From Cyclobacterium sp. (GTDB lineage Bacteria; Bacteroidota; Bacteroidia; Cytophagales; Cyclobacteriaceae): 64,000 bases of DNA. The notes beneath the pieces were generated by a model. The model did not search any database, was not told the origin of the DNA, and saw only the letters and a program-made list of their open reading frames with translations. Positions 6,804 to 15,192 of this stretch are shown here, piece by piece. Made by a program: the position numbers and the translations under genes. Numbering within the stretch: position 1 is the first letter of the stretch; every line of letters begins with the position of its first letter. Location: assembly GCF_014762705.1 (NCBI RefSeq), contig NZ_JABURL010000107.1, positions 99,456 through 163,455 of the forward strand, given 5' to 3'.

Positions 6804-9800
6804 ATGGGTGAAGATAATTTAAATACAAAACAGCAAAGTAACAGGCGAAAGCGATGGCTGAAGGTATTTGGGATCCTTGTTTTCCTGTTGTTGACCCTGC
6901 AGGCAGGGCTCTATTTTGGGAGCGACTGGCTTTTTAGGGAATTCATCAAACAGCAGGTAGAAAAAGCCTCAGCTGGTAAATACGGAGTAGACTTTGATAA
7001 GGTATATGTTTCTCTTTTTCAGGTAGGTGTTTTTGTTGAGGGATTTACCCTTTATCCCATCGATCCGGAGATTTTTGACCGGGAGAGAATACCTTATTAC
7101 CAAATATCACTCGAACACCTGGATATATTGGGTGTGGGCTATTCCCGGAATAGCGGCAGTTTAAGCATAGGTGTGCTTCGCCTGAGCTCACCTGTGGTAC
7201 AAGCCCGGCAACAGGCCGAACTACCGGAAAACGAAGATGAAAGTCCGCTTCAACTATTGGAAGCTGAAATTCAAAAATCTTTGGGTACCAAGGTTCAGGA
7301 AATTATTATCCGTGATTTTTATGTGGATCAGGCCAATTTATTGATAGAAAATTTTATCAGCCAAAAATCCATATCGGCCTCCAATACCAATTTGTATGTA
7401 AAAAACATCCACCTAAGTAAGGATAAAAGCGAATTGACGCCATTCGGGATTGAAGGTTTTGAATTGGATTTTGACAATTTTGAAATTGTTTTGGCAGATA
7501 GCATCCATAAGGTAGCGGCCCAAAAAGTAGCCATCTCCTCATTGGAAAAACGAATCGAGGCCGAAATGCTTCAGGTGATGCCGGATCTGGAGAAACCGGC
7601 TGATGTATATTACGAAATTTCATTGGACCAATTGGAGCTGGCCGATGCAGACATCATGGAGATGTTTCAGACAGCGGAAGTAAATGTGGGGGACCTGAAT
7701 CTTGAAGCGCCTGATTTTGTGCTTTACACCGACAGGTCCACCCTGGAAAGCGAAAGAAGGACCACTGATCTATATGAACTTATCCGGGAGGTATTGACAT
7801 CCATTTCGATACAGCACCTCACCATCAATCACGGACAATTTCTTCAGAGAGGAGTTGCTTCCCCCAATAAGAACAGAATAGAAGCAGAAGACATTCGGTT
7901 TTCAATGGAGGATGTTTATATAGGACAAGATGAAGCATTGCGCGAAAACAGTTTTTTTTACGCTGAGGATGCCAGCCTGGAAATCAAAAAAGCAAGGATA
8001 GCCCTGGCTGACGAAATCCATTGGGTATCGGGCCAGGATATCTATCTTTCCTCATTTGAAGACCGGGTGACCATCAATAACGTGGAATTAATGCCAATCG
8101 TTGATGAGGACAGCCTTTCAGATATTTCCCTGTTTGAAATCAAAGTACCGCAATTGGCTTTTGCCAATGCCAATCTCAGGAAAATTTATAATGATAAGAT
8201 CATTGATATAGGGGAGTTGATGATCAGGGCGCCCGACGTGGTCATAAAAGATATTTTGGGCAATGCCTCACGGGATAACGCCCCTGTGTCTATGACAGCC
8301 CTCTCTAAGCTTACCCGGGGTTTTTTGAAAGCCATATACATCCAAAAACTGGAAATGGAAGAAGGCAGTCTGGTCCTGGACAATCACCTCAGGGTGCGGC
8401 AAGACAGCCTTTCCTTCGGCAGGATAGACTTCGTGCTGGAAAATTTCCAATTGGATGAGCAACAGCGAACAGATTCTTCTTCCAGAATTTTCCTCGCAGA
8501 CAACCTTCGTCTTGAGATCAGTGATTATGCCTTGAAATTATCAGATAACCTGCACCTTTTTGCAGCAGACAAGATACTGATAGATACCAATGATGAGTTA
8601 CTTTTGATCAATGGCTTCCGGCTCAAGCCTCATTCGCCGGAGGACATAATGCCTGTTTTGGAAAGGTATGGCAAGACCACTGTCCTGGACATTGAGATAC
8701 CGGAGTTTTTGGCCAGGGGAGTGGATATCAATCAGGCTTATTTTGAAGAGCGTTTGTTTATCAACCATATCGATATCCCAAGCCCGATCATTCGCTGGTC
8801 CAAATACATGCCCAGTGATGAAGCGCAACAGGCCCAGTTGGAGCGGGGAGATATTTTAAATCTTATTTCAAACTATTTCAGGGAGGTGGGTATTGATTCG
8901 TTAAGCATAGCCGAGGGGACTTTTGTTTACGAAAATTTTGCCAATGAAACGTTCAGGACCTTTGCAGAGAATGATATTGCGGTAAAAATCAGGAATTTTT
9001 ATCTGGATGAAAACATAGACCCAACAGAAAACCGCACACTTTTCGCAGAAGAGGTAGATGTTAATTTGAACAATTATTTGTTTAATATAGCCAACGGGAA
9101 ATACAACATAGTGGCGGAGAGGATAGCCTTTAATTCAGCCAGAGAAGAAATCAATACCTTCAATGTCCGCTTAATGCCAAACAGCTATTTGGATTCAAAA
9201 GTGAGTATTGAGGCTGTTATTCCTGAGCTCAGTTTTAGCGGTGTGGATCTGGAAGCCTTTCTTTTTGACAATACCCTTTCCTTATCCCAACTCCGGCTTT
9301 CTGATGCAGCAGTGAAGCTTTCCATTAACAGGGAGTTTGGGGATGAAGCGGAAGAAGAAAATTCCAGAAGCCGTAATTTGCCCAATACAATTGAGGTGAT
9401 CAGAATAGATTCTATACTTACCTCAAATGCCTCTTTTAATGTAGCCTATTATCAGGAGGGGAAAGATTTGGATTTGATCAAGACAGGCATAAACATTGCC
9501 ATCACTGATTTTCTTCTTGATTCTGCCAGACTTGCAGAAGGGGACATCGCCAGTTTCTTTTCCAATATGAGCCTGGGGGTGGACGATTTTTCCCTGGCCT
9601 TAAAGGACAGTATACATTCCATTAATTTTTCCAATATAGAACTGGATTCCAGGGATGAAGAAATCATTTTGGAAAACCTGAGTGTGGTTCCCAGAAATTT
9701 TACCGGTACCAAAGGCGTTCCCATCCTGAAAGCCCGGGTGCCCAAAGTTTCAATAAGCACCCGGTCATTGAAAAGCTTTCAAAAAACCGGCGAGTTGGAT

Positions 9801-11144
9801 GTTTCTTTATTGGAGCTGACCGATCCGGAAGTCAGTCTCTACCTGGATGGTAAGGAAAACATGACCCGGCTCAAGCCCGGTGAGAAAAAAGGAGAAACGG
9901 GACAAAATGTGCTGGAAAACCTGTTGGTGAGAAATTTTAAACTCACCGGAGGCAAACTTTCCTGGATGAATAAAGCCGATACCACCAAGCTCACCGCATT
10001 GAATAACCTGAGTTTGCTCCTCAGCGACCTTAATTTTGACTTTACCCAAAATCAAACCATTAACACAGCATTTTTTTTCAACAAGGATTTCCAGTTGGAA
10101 TTAAAGGATTACACCCTTGAATTACCGGATAGCCTCAACCAACTGGATATTGGTCAGGTGTTGATTTCAGAAAATAAGCTCGTGTTGAATGATGTACGCT
10201 TTTTTCCGAAAGTAGGCCGCTACGCCTATGCCAGAAAGGTGGGCGAGCAGACAGATGTAGCAGAAGTTTATGTTCCCAGGCTGGTTATCGATGGTTTGGA
10301 GGCTGGGAAATTTTTGGCTGAAGAAAAGTTGGTAGCCCGTTCCATGACACTTTTTGCTCCCTATGCTGAGGTTTTTAGGGACAAAAGGGTAACCGAAGAT
10401 ACCACCGTGGTAAAACCCATGCCTCAGCAGTTGATGGAAGCAGCAGGAATGGTCCTGGACCTGGATACCCTTATTGTTATAGATGGCCGTCTCAGGTACA
10501 GGGAGTTTCCCGAAAAGGGTATGGTGCCAGGAGAAATAAGCTTTACAAAGATGAATGCCCAAATGTATCCCTTCAGGCTGGGAGCATTTCGGGAAGAAAG
10601 AGATAAGGCCTTTATCAATGCATCATTTGAGATCAACCAGGCGGCTCAACTGGAAGTTGATGTTTCCATGACTTTTAAGGAACCTTATCCCCTTCAAGTC
10701 AGGGCCAGCGTAAATTCCTTTGAGCTTCCGGTGATCAATTCCATCTTAGAATCCAATGCTTTTGTTACCGTTGAAAGAGGAGTTATCAAAGGTGGAGACT
10801 GGCATTTTATTGCGGATCAGGACAAGGCCATAGGTGAAATGACACTTAAATACAACGATTTGAAAGTACGGCTTCTGGAAGAGCGCACCCTCAGGGAAGC
10901 CGGAGGGCGCAAAGGGATACTTACTTTCGTCATCAATGCCCTGGCCATGCGAAAAAACAATCCACGTCCCATTTTTAACCGGTTGGTGTCCTCGCCCATC
11001 TATATGGAGCGTATGACCCACAAGTTCATTTTTAACTACATGTGGAAGGCCACCTTTTCTGGTTTGATGGGTAGTTCGGGCTTGATCCAACCCAAAATTC
11101 CCAGAAAAGAAGAGGAGGAAGCTCAAATCCAGGGGCAAGAATAA
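6804..11144 (+). CDS. very large AsmA/TamB-like membrane-anchored protein
   Basis: A 1446-residue protein of unproven function. Basic residues (RRKRWLK) precede one N-terminal hydrophobic helix (about residues 20-42, FGILVFLLLTLQAGLYFGS); the rest is a long, soluble, beta-rich chain with many repeated short units such as ADNLRLEISDYALKLSDNLH and similar segments on a spacing of roughly 130-200 residues. This layout resembles the AsmA-like/DUF748 proteins that span the periplasm and are thought to carry lipids between membranes; that link is inference from architecture, not from a motif. I chose ATG 6804; an in-frame TTG at 6792 would add four residues. It follows the terminator of the tRNA-like gene and precedes pheS by 76 bases. 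No frameshift or internal stop interrupts the gene. Confidence 0.7.
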   Translation: MGEDNLNTKQQSNRRKRWLKVFGILVFLLLTLQAGLYFGSDWLFREFIKQQVEKASAGKYGVDFDKVYVSLFQVGVFVEGFTLYPIDPEIFDRERIPYYQISLEHLDILGVGYSRNSGSLSIGVLRLSSPVVQARQQAELPENEDESPLQLLEAEIQKSLGTKVQEIIIRDFYVDQANLLIENFISQKSISASNTNLYVKNIHLSKDKSELTPFGIEGFELDFDNFEIVLADSIHKVAAQKVAISSLEKRIEAEMLQVMPDLEKPADVYYEISLDQLELADADIMEMFQTAEVNVGDLNLEAPDFVLYTDRSTLESERRTTDLYELIREVLTSISIQHLTINHGQFLQRGVASPNKNRIEAEDIRFSMEDVYIGQDEALRENSFFYAEDASLEIKKARIALADEIHWVSGQDIYLSSFEDRVTINNVELMPIVDEDSLSDISLFEIKVPQLAFANANLRKIYNDKIIDIGELMIRAPDVVIKDILGNASRDNAPVSMTALSKLTRGFLKAIYIQKLEMEEGSLVLDNHLRVRQDSLSFGRIDFVLENFQLDEQQRTDSSSRIFLADNLRLEISDYALKLSDNLHLFAADKILIDTNDELLLINGFRLKPHSPEDIMPVLERYGKTTVLDIEIPEFLARGVDINQAYFEERLFINHIDIPSPIIRWSKYMPSDEAQQAQLERGDILNLISNYFREVGIDSLSIAEGTFVYENFANETFRTFAENDIAVKIRNFYLDENIDPTENRTLFAEEVDVNLNNYLFNIANGKYNIVAERIAFNSAREEINTFNVRLMPNSYLDSKVSIEAVIPELSFSGVDLEAFLFDNTLSLSQLRLSDAAVKLSINREFGDEAEEENSRSRNLPNTIEVIRIDSILTSNASFNVAYYQEGKDLDLIKTGINIAITDFLLDSARLAEGDIASFFSNMSLGVDDFSLALKDSIHSINFSNIELDSRDEEIILENLSVVPRNFTGTKGVPILKARVPKVSISTRSLKSFQKTGELDVSLLELTDPEVSLYLDGKENMTRLKPGEKKGETGQNVLENLLVRNFKLTGGKLSWMNKADTTKLTALNNLSLLLSDLNFDFTQNQTINTAFFFNKDFQLELKDYTLELPDSLNQLDIGQVLISENKLVLNDVRFFPKVGRYAYARKVGEQTDVAEVYVPRLVIDGLEAGKFLAEEKLVARSMTLFAPYAEVFRDKRVTEDTTVVKPMPQQLMEAAGMVLDLDTLIVIDGRLRYREFPEKGMVPGEISFTKMNAQMYPFRLGAFREERDKAFINASFEINQAAQLEVDVSMTFKEPYPLQVRASVNSFELPVINSILESNAFVTVERGVIKGGDWHFIADQDKAIGEMTLKYNDLKVRLLEERTLREAGGRKGILTFVINALAMRKNNPRPIFNRLVSSPIYMERMTHKFIFNYMWKATFSGLMGSSGLIQPKIPRKEEEEAQIQGQE

Positions 11145-11187
11145 TTTTTACCTGATTTAAAAGGTAGGTCACCTCAATATTTTATTT

Positions 11188-11211
11188 TAGATTTGTGGTC
11201 TTAAAAAGACC
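11188..11211 (+). promoter_or_regulatory. -7 box and leader hairpin before pheS
   Basis: TAGATTTG (11188-11195) is an exact match to TAnnTTTG, 25 bases before the pheS ATG. Directly after it a perfect six-base-pair hairpin, ggtctt (11197-11202) / aagacc (11206-11211), would lie at the very 5' end of the mRNA, ending nine bases before the start codon. No clear -33 box is visible. Confidence 0.4.
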
Positions 11212-11220
11212 AAATTGCGC

Positions 11221-12249
11221 ATGCAAAGCGAAAAAATAGATCAGATCAAAACGGAAATTGCAGCAGCCAATGCCGAAAATCGGGAAGAGCTGGAAGCATA
11301 CCGGATGCGCTTTATCAGTAAAAAAAGTGTGGTGGGCGCTCTTTTTGCTGAAATGAGGCATATTCCCAACGAACATAAGAAAGCCTACGGACAGCAGGTC
11401 AATGAAGTCAAGCAACTGGCAGAAGAAAAATTTCAGGCCCTGATCCAACAAATCGACAATGGAGGACAAAAAAAGGCCAACCAGGGCATTGACCTGACCC
11501 TTCCCCCCACTTCCTGGCCTGTTGGGGGTATCCATCCCCTTACTGCCACCCGGCAGCGGATTGTAGAAATATTTGAAAGAATTGGTTTCAATCTTTCGGA
11601 GGGACCAGAAATCGAAGATGACTGGCATAATTTTACTGCCCTGAATTTTCCTGAAAATCACCCCGCACGGGAAATGCAGGATACTTTCTTTATTGAGAAA
11701 AATCCTGATATTGCCCTGAGGACGCACACTTCCTCGGTGCAAGTCAGGGTCATGGAAAATGAAAAGCCCCCCATACGGACCCTTTCTCCGGGACGGGTAT
11801 TCAGGAATGAGGCCATTTCTGCCAGAGCGCATTGTATTTTTCACCAGGTGGAAGGCCTTTATGTGGATGAAAACGTAAGCTTCGCCAATCTAAAGCAAAC
11901 CTTGTATCACTTTGCCAAAGAAATGTTTGGTAAAAATACCCAGGTCAGGTTTAGGCCCTCCTTTTTTCCATTTACGGAGCCCAGTGCGGAAATTGACATT
12001 TCCTGTCAGCTTTGTGGAGGTAAAGGATGCAATATCTGTAAGGGTACCGGCTGGGTGGAAATCGGCGGATCAGGGATGGTGGACCCCAATGTGCTGGAAA
12101 ATTGTGGCATAGATTCAGAAAAATATACCGGTTTTGCATTTGGTATGGGGATAGAGCGTATCGCTATGCTCAAATACCAGATCAATGACCTCAGGTTGTT
12201 TACAGAAAACGATATCCGCTTCCTTCAGCAGTTTAGGGGCTTTCTCTAA
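11221..12249 (+). CDS. pheS: phenylalanine--tRNA ligase alpha subunit
   Basis: Catalytic subunit of the heterotetrameric phenylalanyl-tRNA synthetase, charging tRNA-Phe in the cytosol. An N-terminal coiled coil (about residues 1-90) binds tRNA; the class II core follows, with motif 2 around RTLSPGRVFRNEAIS and motif 3 around FGMGIERIAMLKY. A cysteine cluster CQLCGGKGCNICKGTGW near residue 265, expected in this branch of bacterial PheS, is present. The ATG at 11221 is preferred over a TTG two codons upstream. The length of 342 residues is normal. The partner pheT is not adjacent and not in the window, as is common in Bacteroidota. Confidence 0.97.
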   Translation: MQSEKIDQIKTEIAAANAENREELEAYRMRFISKKSVVGALFAEMRHIPNEHKKAYGQQVNEVKQLAEEKFQALIQQIDNGGQKKANQGIDLTLPPTSWPVGGIHPLTATRQRIVEIFERIGFNLSEGPEIEDDWHNFTALNFPENHPAREMQDTFFIEKNPDIALRTHTSSVQVRVMENEKPPIRTLSPGRVFRNEAISARAHCIFHQVEGLYVDENVSFANLKQTLYHFAKEMFGKNTQVRFRPSFFPFTEPSAEIDISCQLCGGKGCNICKGTGWVEIGGSGMVDPNVLENCGIDSEKYTGFAFGMGIERIAMLKYQINDLRLFTENDIRFLQQFRGFL

Positions 12250-12335
12250 GTTAAAAGCAAGGTTTCAATGGATTAAGGCAGGCTTATCTGGTAAAGGGGC
12301 AGCCATATTTAACAGAAGGTTTGGACATAAGGACT

Positions 12336-13169
12336 ATGAAATCATTATTTTTGCCGCTCAAGAGAAAATTACAAAGCCAATGGAAGGCCCTGCGTTTCCA
12401 GCTAAGTGCGTCCAATAACCCGGCTTTTCTGGGTTTTTACAAATATTTTTACAATCCTGGCAAAGGAAGCCTGAGTGAATTTCTCAGCACCTATTCCTTG
12501 TCCAAAAGATCTGGTTTTACAGTTATACAGATAGGGGCCAACGATGGCATCACACATGATCCCATTCATAAATTTATTAAAAGGGACCGATGGAAAGGCG
12601 TTTTGCTTGAGCCCCAGCCGGATGTGTACCACCAATTCCTGAAAAAGATCTATGCAAAAAATGAAGGCATAAAAACGGTTTGTGCCGCAATCGGTGAGAA
12701 AGATGGTACCCAACCTATTTTTAAAATCGGATTTTCCAATATGCGCTGGGCCACCGGACTGACTTCCTTTTCCAGGGAAAAAATCGAACAGGCCTTTGAG
12801 GAAGGTATTGTCGCTACCAATTGTGAAAAATTCGGCATTGAAATCCCGGAAGATAAAAACAAATGGATCAGTCAGGAAGAAGTGGAGGTAATTGCTCCAG
12901 ATACCCTGATACAGCGTTATGGGCTTGATCACATAGACCTGCTGCAAATCGATGCTGAGGGCTATGACCTGGAGGTGATCCGCATTTTTGATATACCCAA
13001 AAGTCAGCCTGAGGCAGTTGTATTTGAAAACGTGGGTTTAAAGGAGGCAGATTATGCTGCCTGCCTTTCCCTTTTGCAGGAGAATGGCTACGGAACCCGA
13101 AAATTCGGCCCCAATACGTTGGCGCTGAAAAGGTCCAATCCTTTGTACAACCGATTTTTTGAGGGATGA
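12336..13169 (+). CDS. FkbM family methyltransferase
   Basis: SAM-dependent methyltransferase of the FkbM type, 277 residues. The glycine-rich SAM loop is VIQIGANDGITHDPI near residue 65; GVLLEPQPDVY holds the acidic residue that usually binds the ribose of SAM; IDLLQIDAEGYDLEVI is the conserved FkbM block near residue 190. These enzymes often methylate hydroxyls of sugars or polyketides. The next gene is a glycosyltransferase whose ATG overlaps this stop codon (ATGA), so the two are translationally coupled and probably act on the same glycan. ATG 12336 is chosen over an upstream TTG at 12321. The actual substrate is unknown. Confidence 0.88.
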   Translation: MKSLFLPLKRKLQSQWKALRFQLSASNNPAFLGFYKYFYNPGKGSLSEFLSTYSLSKRSGFTVIQIGANDGITHDPIHKFIKRDRWKGVLLEPQPDVYHQFLKKIYAKNEGIKTVCAAIGEKDGTQPIFKIGFSNMRWATGLTSFSREKIEQAFEEGIVATNCEKFGIEIPEDKNKWISQEEVEVIAPDTLIQRYGLDHIDLLQIDAEGYDLEVIRIFDIPKSQPEAVVFENVGLKEADYAACLSLLQENGYGTRKFGPNTLALKRSNPLYNRFFEG

Positions 13170-13945
13170 AAAGTGTACTCGTTTCCGTAGTCATCCCTTG
13201 CTACAATCAGGGGAAATACCTTGAGGAAACGGTGCAATCGGTATTGGCCTCCAGCTACCGTCCTTTAGAAGTACTCCTTGTCAACGATGGCTCTATTGAC
13301 AATTCCCTGGAAGTAGCGATGAGCCTTCAGAGAAAACATAAAGAACTTACTGTCATTGACCAGGCGAATGGTGGAGTGGCCAAAGCCAGAAATACGGGAG
13401 TTAGAGCAGCCAAAGGAGAAATCATCCTGCCTTTGGATGGCGACGATAAGATTTCTGCAGACTACATCGGGGCTGGGGTGGAGCTGCTAAGGGAGCGGGC
13501 TGAGGTAAAAGTCGTCTACTGTAAGGCGGTAAAATTTTCTGAAGCAGGGCAAAAACCCTGGAAATTGAAACCCTTCAGCCTGGCTGCCCTGGCCAGGGAC
13601 AACATGATTTTTGTGGCTGCCCTGTTCCGGAAAGCAGATGCCCTGGCGGTAGGCGGATTTTCGGAGGACATGCACATGGGGCGGGAAGATTGGGAGTTTT
13701 GGATCAAGATGCTCAAGGATGGCGGGGAAGTTGTGCAGCTTCCTTTTGTTGGTTTTTATTACCGGATGACACCCGATAGCAAGCGGAAAAAGACAGGCAC
13801 CGGCAAGAGAAAGCGGGAGCGGATTGCCTACTTGAATGCCAGGCACCGGGATTTTTTTGAAAGGGAACTCAATGGACCCCTGCGGTTTCAGCGCAGCTGG
13901 TCCAGGGCATACAATACCTTGTTGAGGTGGGTGGGGAAAATTTGA
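13166..13945 (+). CDS. family 2 glycosyltransferase
   Basis: GT-A fold glycosyltransferase of family 2, 259 residues, probably cytosolic and transferring a sugar from a nucleotide-sugar donor to a surface glycan. It opens with VSVVIPCYNQGKYLEETVQS, has NDGSIDNS and the metal-binding motif LDGDDKIS near residue 90, and the acceptor-side MGREDWEFWIKM near residue 175. The ATG overlaps the stop codon of the FkbM methyltransferase by four bases, so the pair forms a coupled two-gene unit ended by a hairpin 28 bases downstream. No polymerase, flippase or other glycan genes lie next to it, so the final product cannot be named. Confidence 0.9.
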   Translation: MKSVLVSVVIPCYNQGKYLEETVQSVLASSYRPLEVLLVNDGSIDNSLEVAMSLQRKHKELTVIDQANGGVAKARNTGVRAAKGEIILPLDGDDKISADYIGAGVELLRERAEVKVVYCKAVKFSEAGQKPWKLKPFSLAALARDNMIFVAALFRKADALAVGGFSEDMHMGREDWEFWIKMLKDGGEVVQLPFVGFYYRMTPDSKRKKTGTGKRKRERIAYLNARHRDFFERELNGPLRFQRSWSRAYNTLLRWVGKI

Positions 13946-13972
13946 AACCCAAACTGTCCCCCAAAACACAAA

Positions 13973-14005
13973 AACCCCAAATACATACTGTAAATGGGGT
14001 TTTTT
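13973..14005. terminator. bidirectional terminator between GT2 and tRNA-Arg
   Basis: Stem aacccca (13973-13979) / tggggtt (13995-14001) with T residues after it on the plus strand and, read from the other side, ggggtttttgtgtttt on the minus strand. It can end both the glycosyltransferase transcript and the minus-strand tRNA-Arg. Confidence 0.75.
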
Positions 14006-14006
14006 G

Positions 14007-14078
14007 TAGCCTCGACAGGAATCGAACCTGTATCTAAAGTTTAGGAAACTTCTATTCTATCCGTTGAACTACGAGGCC
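14007..14078 (-). tRNA. tRNA-Arg (anticodon CCT)
   Basis: On the minus strand, acceptor GGCCTCG (from 14078) pairs with CGAGGCT, with a G-U at the first pair and discriminator A at 14007. The D arm is GTTC/GAAT, the anticodon stem GAAGT/ACTTT with loop TTCCTAA (anticodon CCT, reads AGG), and the T arm ACAGG-TTCGATT-CCTGT. CCA is not encoded. A damaged partial copy of the same tRNA lies 50 bases upstream of it. Confidence 0.95.
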
Positions 14079-14143
14079 ATATTATAAATTGATCAAATTT
14101 TTTATTTTGCTGCCCAATTGAATGCCCGGGTTTAGGAAACTTC

Positions 14144-14163
14144 CCTGCCTGCCGGCAGGCAGG
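14144..14163. repeat. 20-base perfect palindrome inserted in tRNA remnant
   Basis: CCTGCCTGCCGGCAGGCAGG equals its own reverse complement. Palindromes of this type are frequent intergenic repeats in Cytophagales-type genomes (general knowledge, not checked). Its exact borders are given by comparison with the intact tRNA-Arg, in which the flanking bases are adjacent. Confidence 0.8.
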
Positions 14164-14173
14164 TATTCTATCC

Positions 14174-14201
14174 CTGTCCGACTGGCATCAGCCAGGCGGA
14201 C
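14174..14201. repeat. 28-base imperfect palindrome inserted in tRNA remnant
   Basis: The arms GTCCGACTGGC (14176-14186) and GCCAGGCGGAC (14191-14201) pair with one mismatch around the loop ATCA. The sequence differs from the 20-base palindrome, so two distinct repeat types landed within 30 bases of each other. Confidence 0.8.
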
Positions 14202-14352
14202 GTTGAACTACGAGGCCATGCTTTATTGATGGCTAATTTATTGAAAAACAGCCCTTAAGGTTTTATTTAAGCCAAAATCAGGGGCTTTTCCCCTGAAAAA
14301 CACCGCAATTTAAACCATTATTTTACTATTTCACAAATAAAAGATCGGCTTA

Positions 14353-14384
14353 TTGTTCTTTTTGATTTTAATGCCTTATCTTTG
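14353..14384 (+). promoter_or_regulatory. promoter of rpsP-rimM-trmD-rplS
   Basis: TTG at 14353-14355 and the exact -7 box TATCTTTG (14377-14384) are separated by 21 bases, as expected for a Bacteroidota housekeeping promoter. The leader to the rpsP ATG would be about 50 bases. Confidence 0.6.
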
Positions 14385-14440
14385 CAGTCCAAAAATTAAG
14401 GATGGACGGGTTCCATCAATTCACTAAAAGTCAATATAAT

Positions 14441-15178
14441 ATGGCAGTAAAAATCAGATTAGCACGTAGGGGCCGGAAAAAAATGGCCATCTATGATGTA
14501 GTAGTAGCTGATGCAAGGGCTCCACGGGATGGACGCTTTATTGAAAAGATCGGGTCTTATAACCCCAATACTGACCCCGCATCCATTAACATCAACAATG
14601 ACCGTGCGTTAAAATGGTTGATGAATGGAGCACAACCCACAGATACGGTAAAAGCCATGCTTTCCTACCGTGGTGTGATGTTGAAAAAGCACCTGCAAAT
14701 CGGTGTGGTTAAGGGTGCGATCACCCAGGAACAGGCGGATGAAAAATTCCAGGCCTGGTTAGAGAATAAGGAGAAGACTATCGCCAGCAAAGTGGATAAA
14801 ATCCAATCTGCAAAAGACAGTGTCAAAAAGGCTGCATTGGAAGCGGAAGCTGCCAAGAACCAGGCCAGACTTGATGCCATCAAGAAGCGGGAGGACGATG
14901 CCGCCGCCGCAGTTGCCGCTGCTGAAGCGGAAGCTAAGGCTGCTGAAGCACCTAAGGAGGAAGAAAAACCTGCAGAAGCACCTAAGGAAGAAGCTCCTAA
15001 AGAAGAGGCTCCAAAGGAAGAGGCTCCTGAAGCAGAAGCAAAACCAGCTGAAGCACCTACGGAAGAAGCTCCTAAAAAGGAAGAAGCCGCTAAAAGCGAA
15101 GCAAAAGCCGCTGATGCGCCTAAGGAAGAAACTCCTGCAGCTGATAAGTCTGCTGATTCAGAAGATAAAAAAGATTAA
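14441..15178 (+). CDS. rpsP: 30S ribosomal protein S16 with long acidic tail
   Basis: Primary component of the small ribosomal subunit. The S16 fold occupies about residues 1-85 ([20 protein letters not shown], then [13 protein letters not shown]). The protein then continues as a helical segment and a tail of about 110 residues made almost only of Ala, Glu, Lys and Pro, with repeated [10 protein letters not shown] units. At 245 residues it is three times the E. coli length of 82; extended S16 is known in Bacteroidota but this tail is long. The ATG at 14441 is chosen because it gives the canonical MAVKIRL start; an upstream ATG at 14402 would add 13 unrelated residues. It is the first gene of a four-gene operon. 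Confidence 0.95.
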   Translation: MAVKIRLARRGRKKMAIYDVVVADARAPRDGRFIEKIGSYNPNTDPASININNDRALKWLMNGAQPTDTVKAMLSYRGVMLKKHLQIGVVKGAITQEQADEKFQAWLENKEKTIASKVDKIQSAKDSVKKAALEAEAAKNQARLDAIKKREDDAAAAVAAAEAEAKAAEAPKEEEKPAEAPKEEAPKEEAPKEEAPEAEAKPAEAPTEEAPKKEEAAKSEAKAADAPKEETPAADKSADSEDKKD

Positions 15179-15192
15179 ATTTACCTTCAGCC

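Larger units (their letters stand above)
14130..14219 (-). pseudogene. broken tRNA-Arg half-copy split by two palindromes
   Basis: Three blocks identical to the neighbouring tRNA-Arg are found in the same order: 14130-14143 (gtttaggaaacttc), 14164-14173 (tattctatcc) and 14202-14219 (gttgaactacgaggccat). In the intact tRNA these are contiguous. Here a 20-base perfect palindrome (14144-14163) and a 28-base imperfect palindrome (14174-14201) are inserted between them. The T arm and 3' acceptor strand are missing or unrecognisable to the left of 14130. It cannot fold into a working tRNA. Confidence 0.85.

Noticed and set aside
11182..11844. Open frame of 220 codons on the minus strand opposite pheS
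   Set aside because: Lies fully antisense to a certain gene; composition (many Gly, Phe, Pro without a domain) is that of a shadow frame.
14101..14219. Second functional tRNA-Arg
   Set aside because: The 3' half is absent and two palindromes break the rest, so it cannot fold or be processed as a tRNA.
14130..14219. CRISPR-like palindromic repeats
   Set aside because: The two palindromes are different sequences, each seen once, with no regular spacers and no cas genes.
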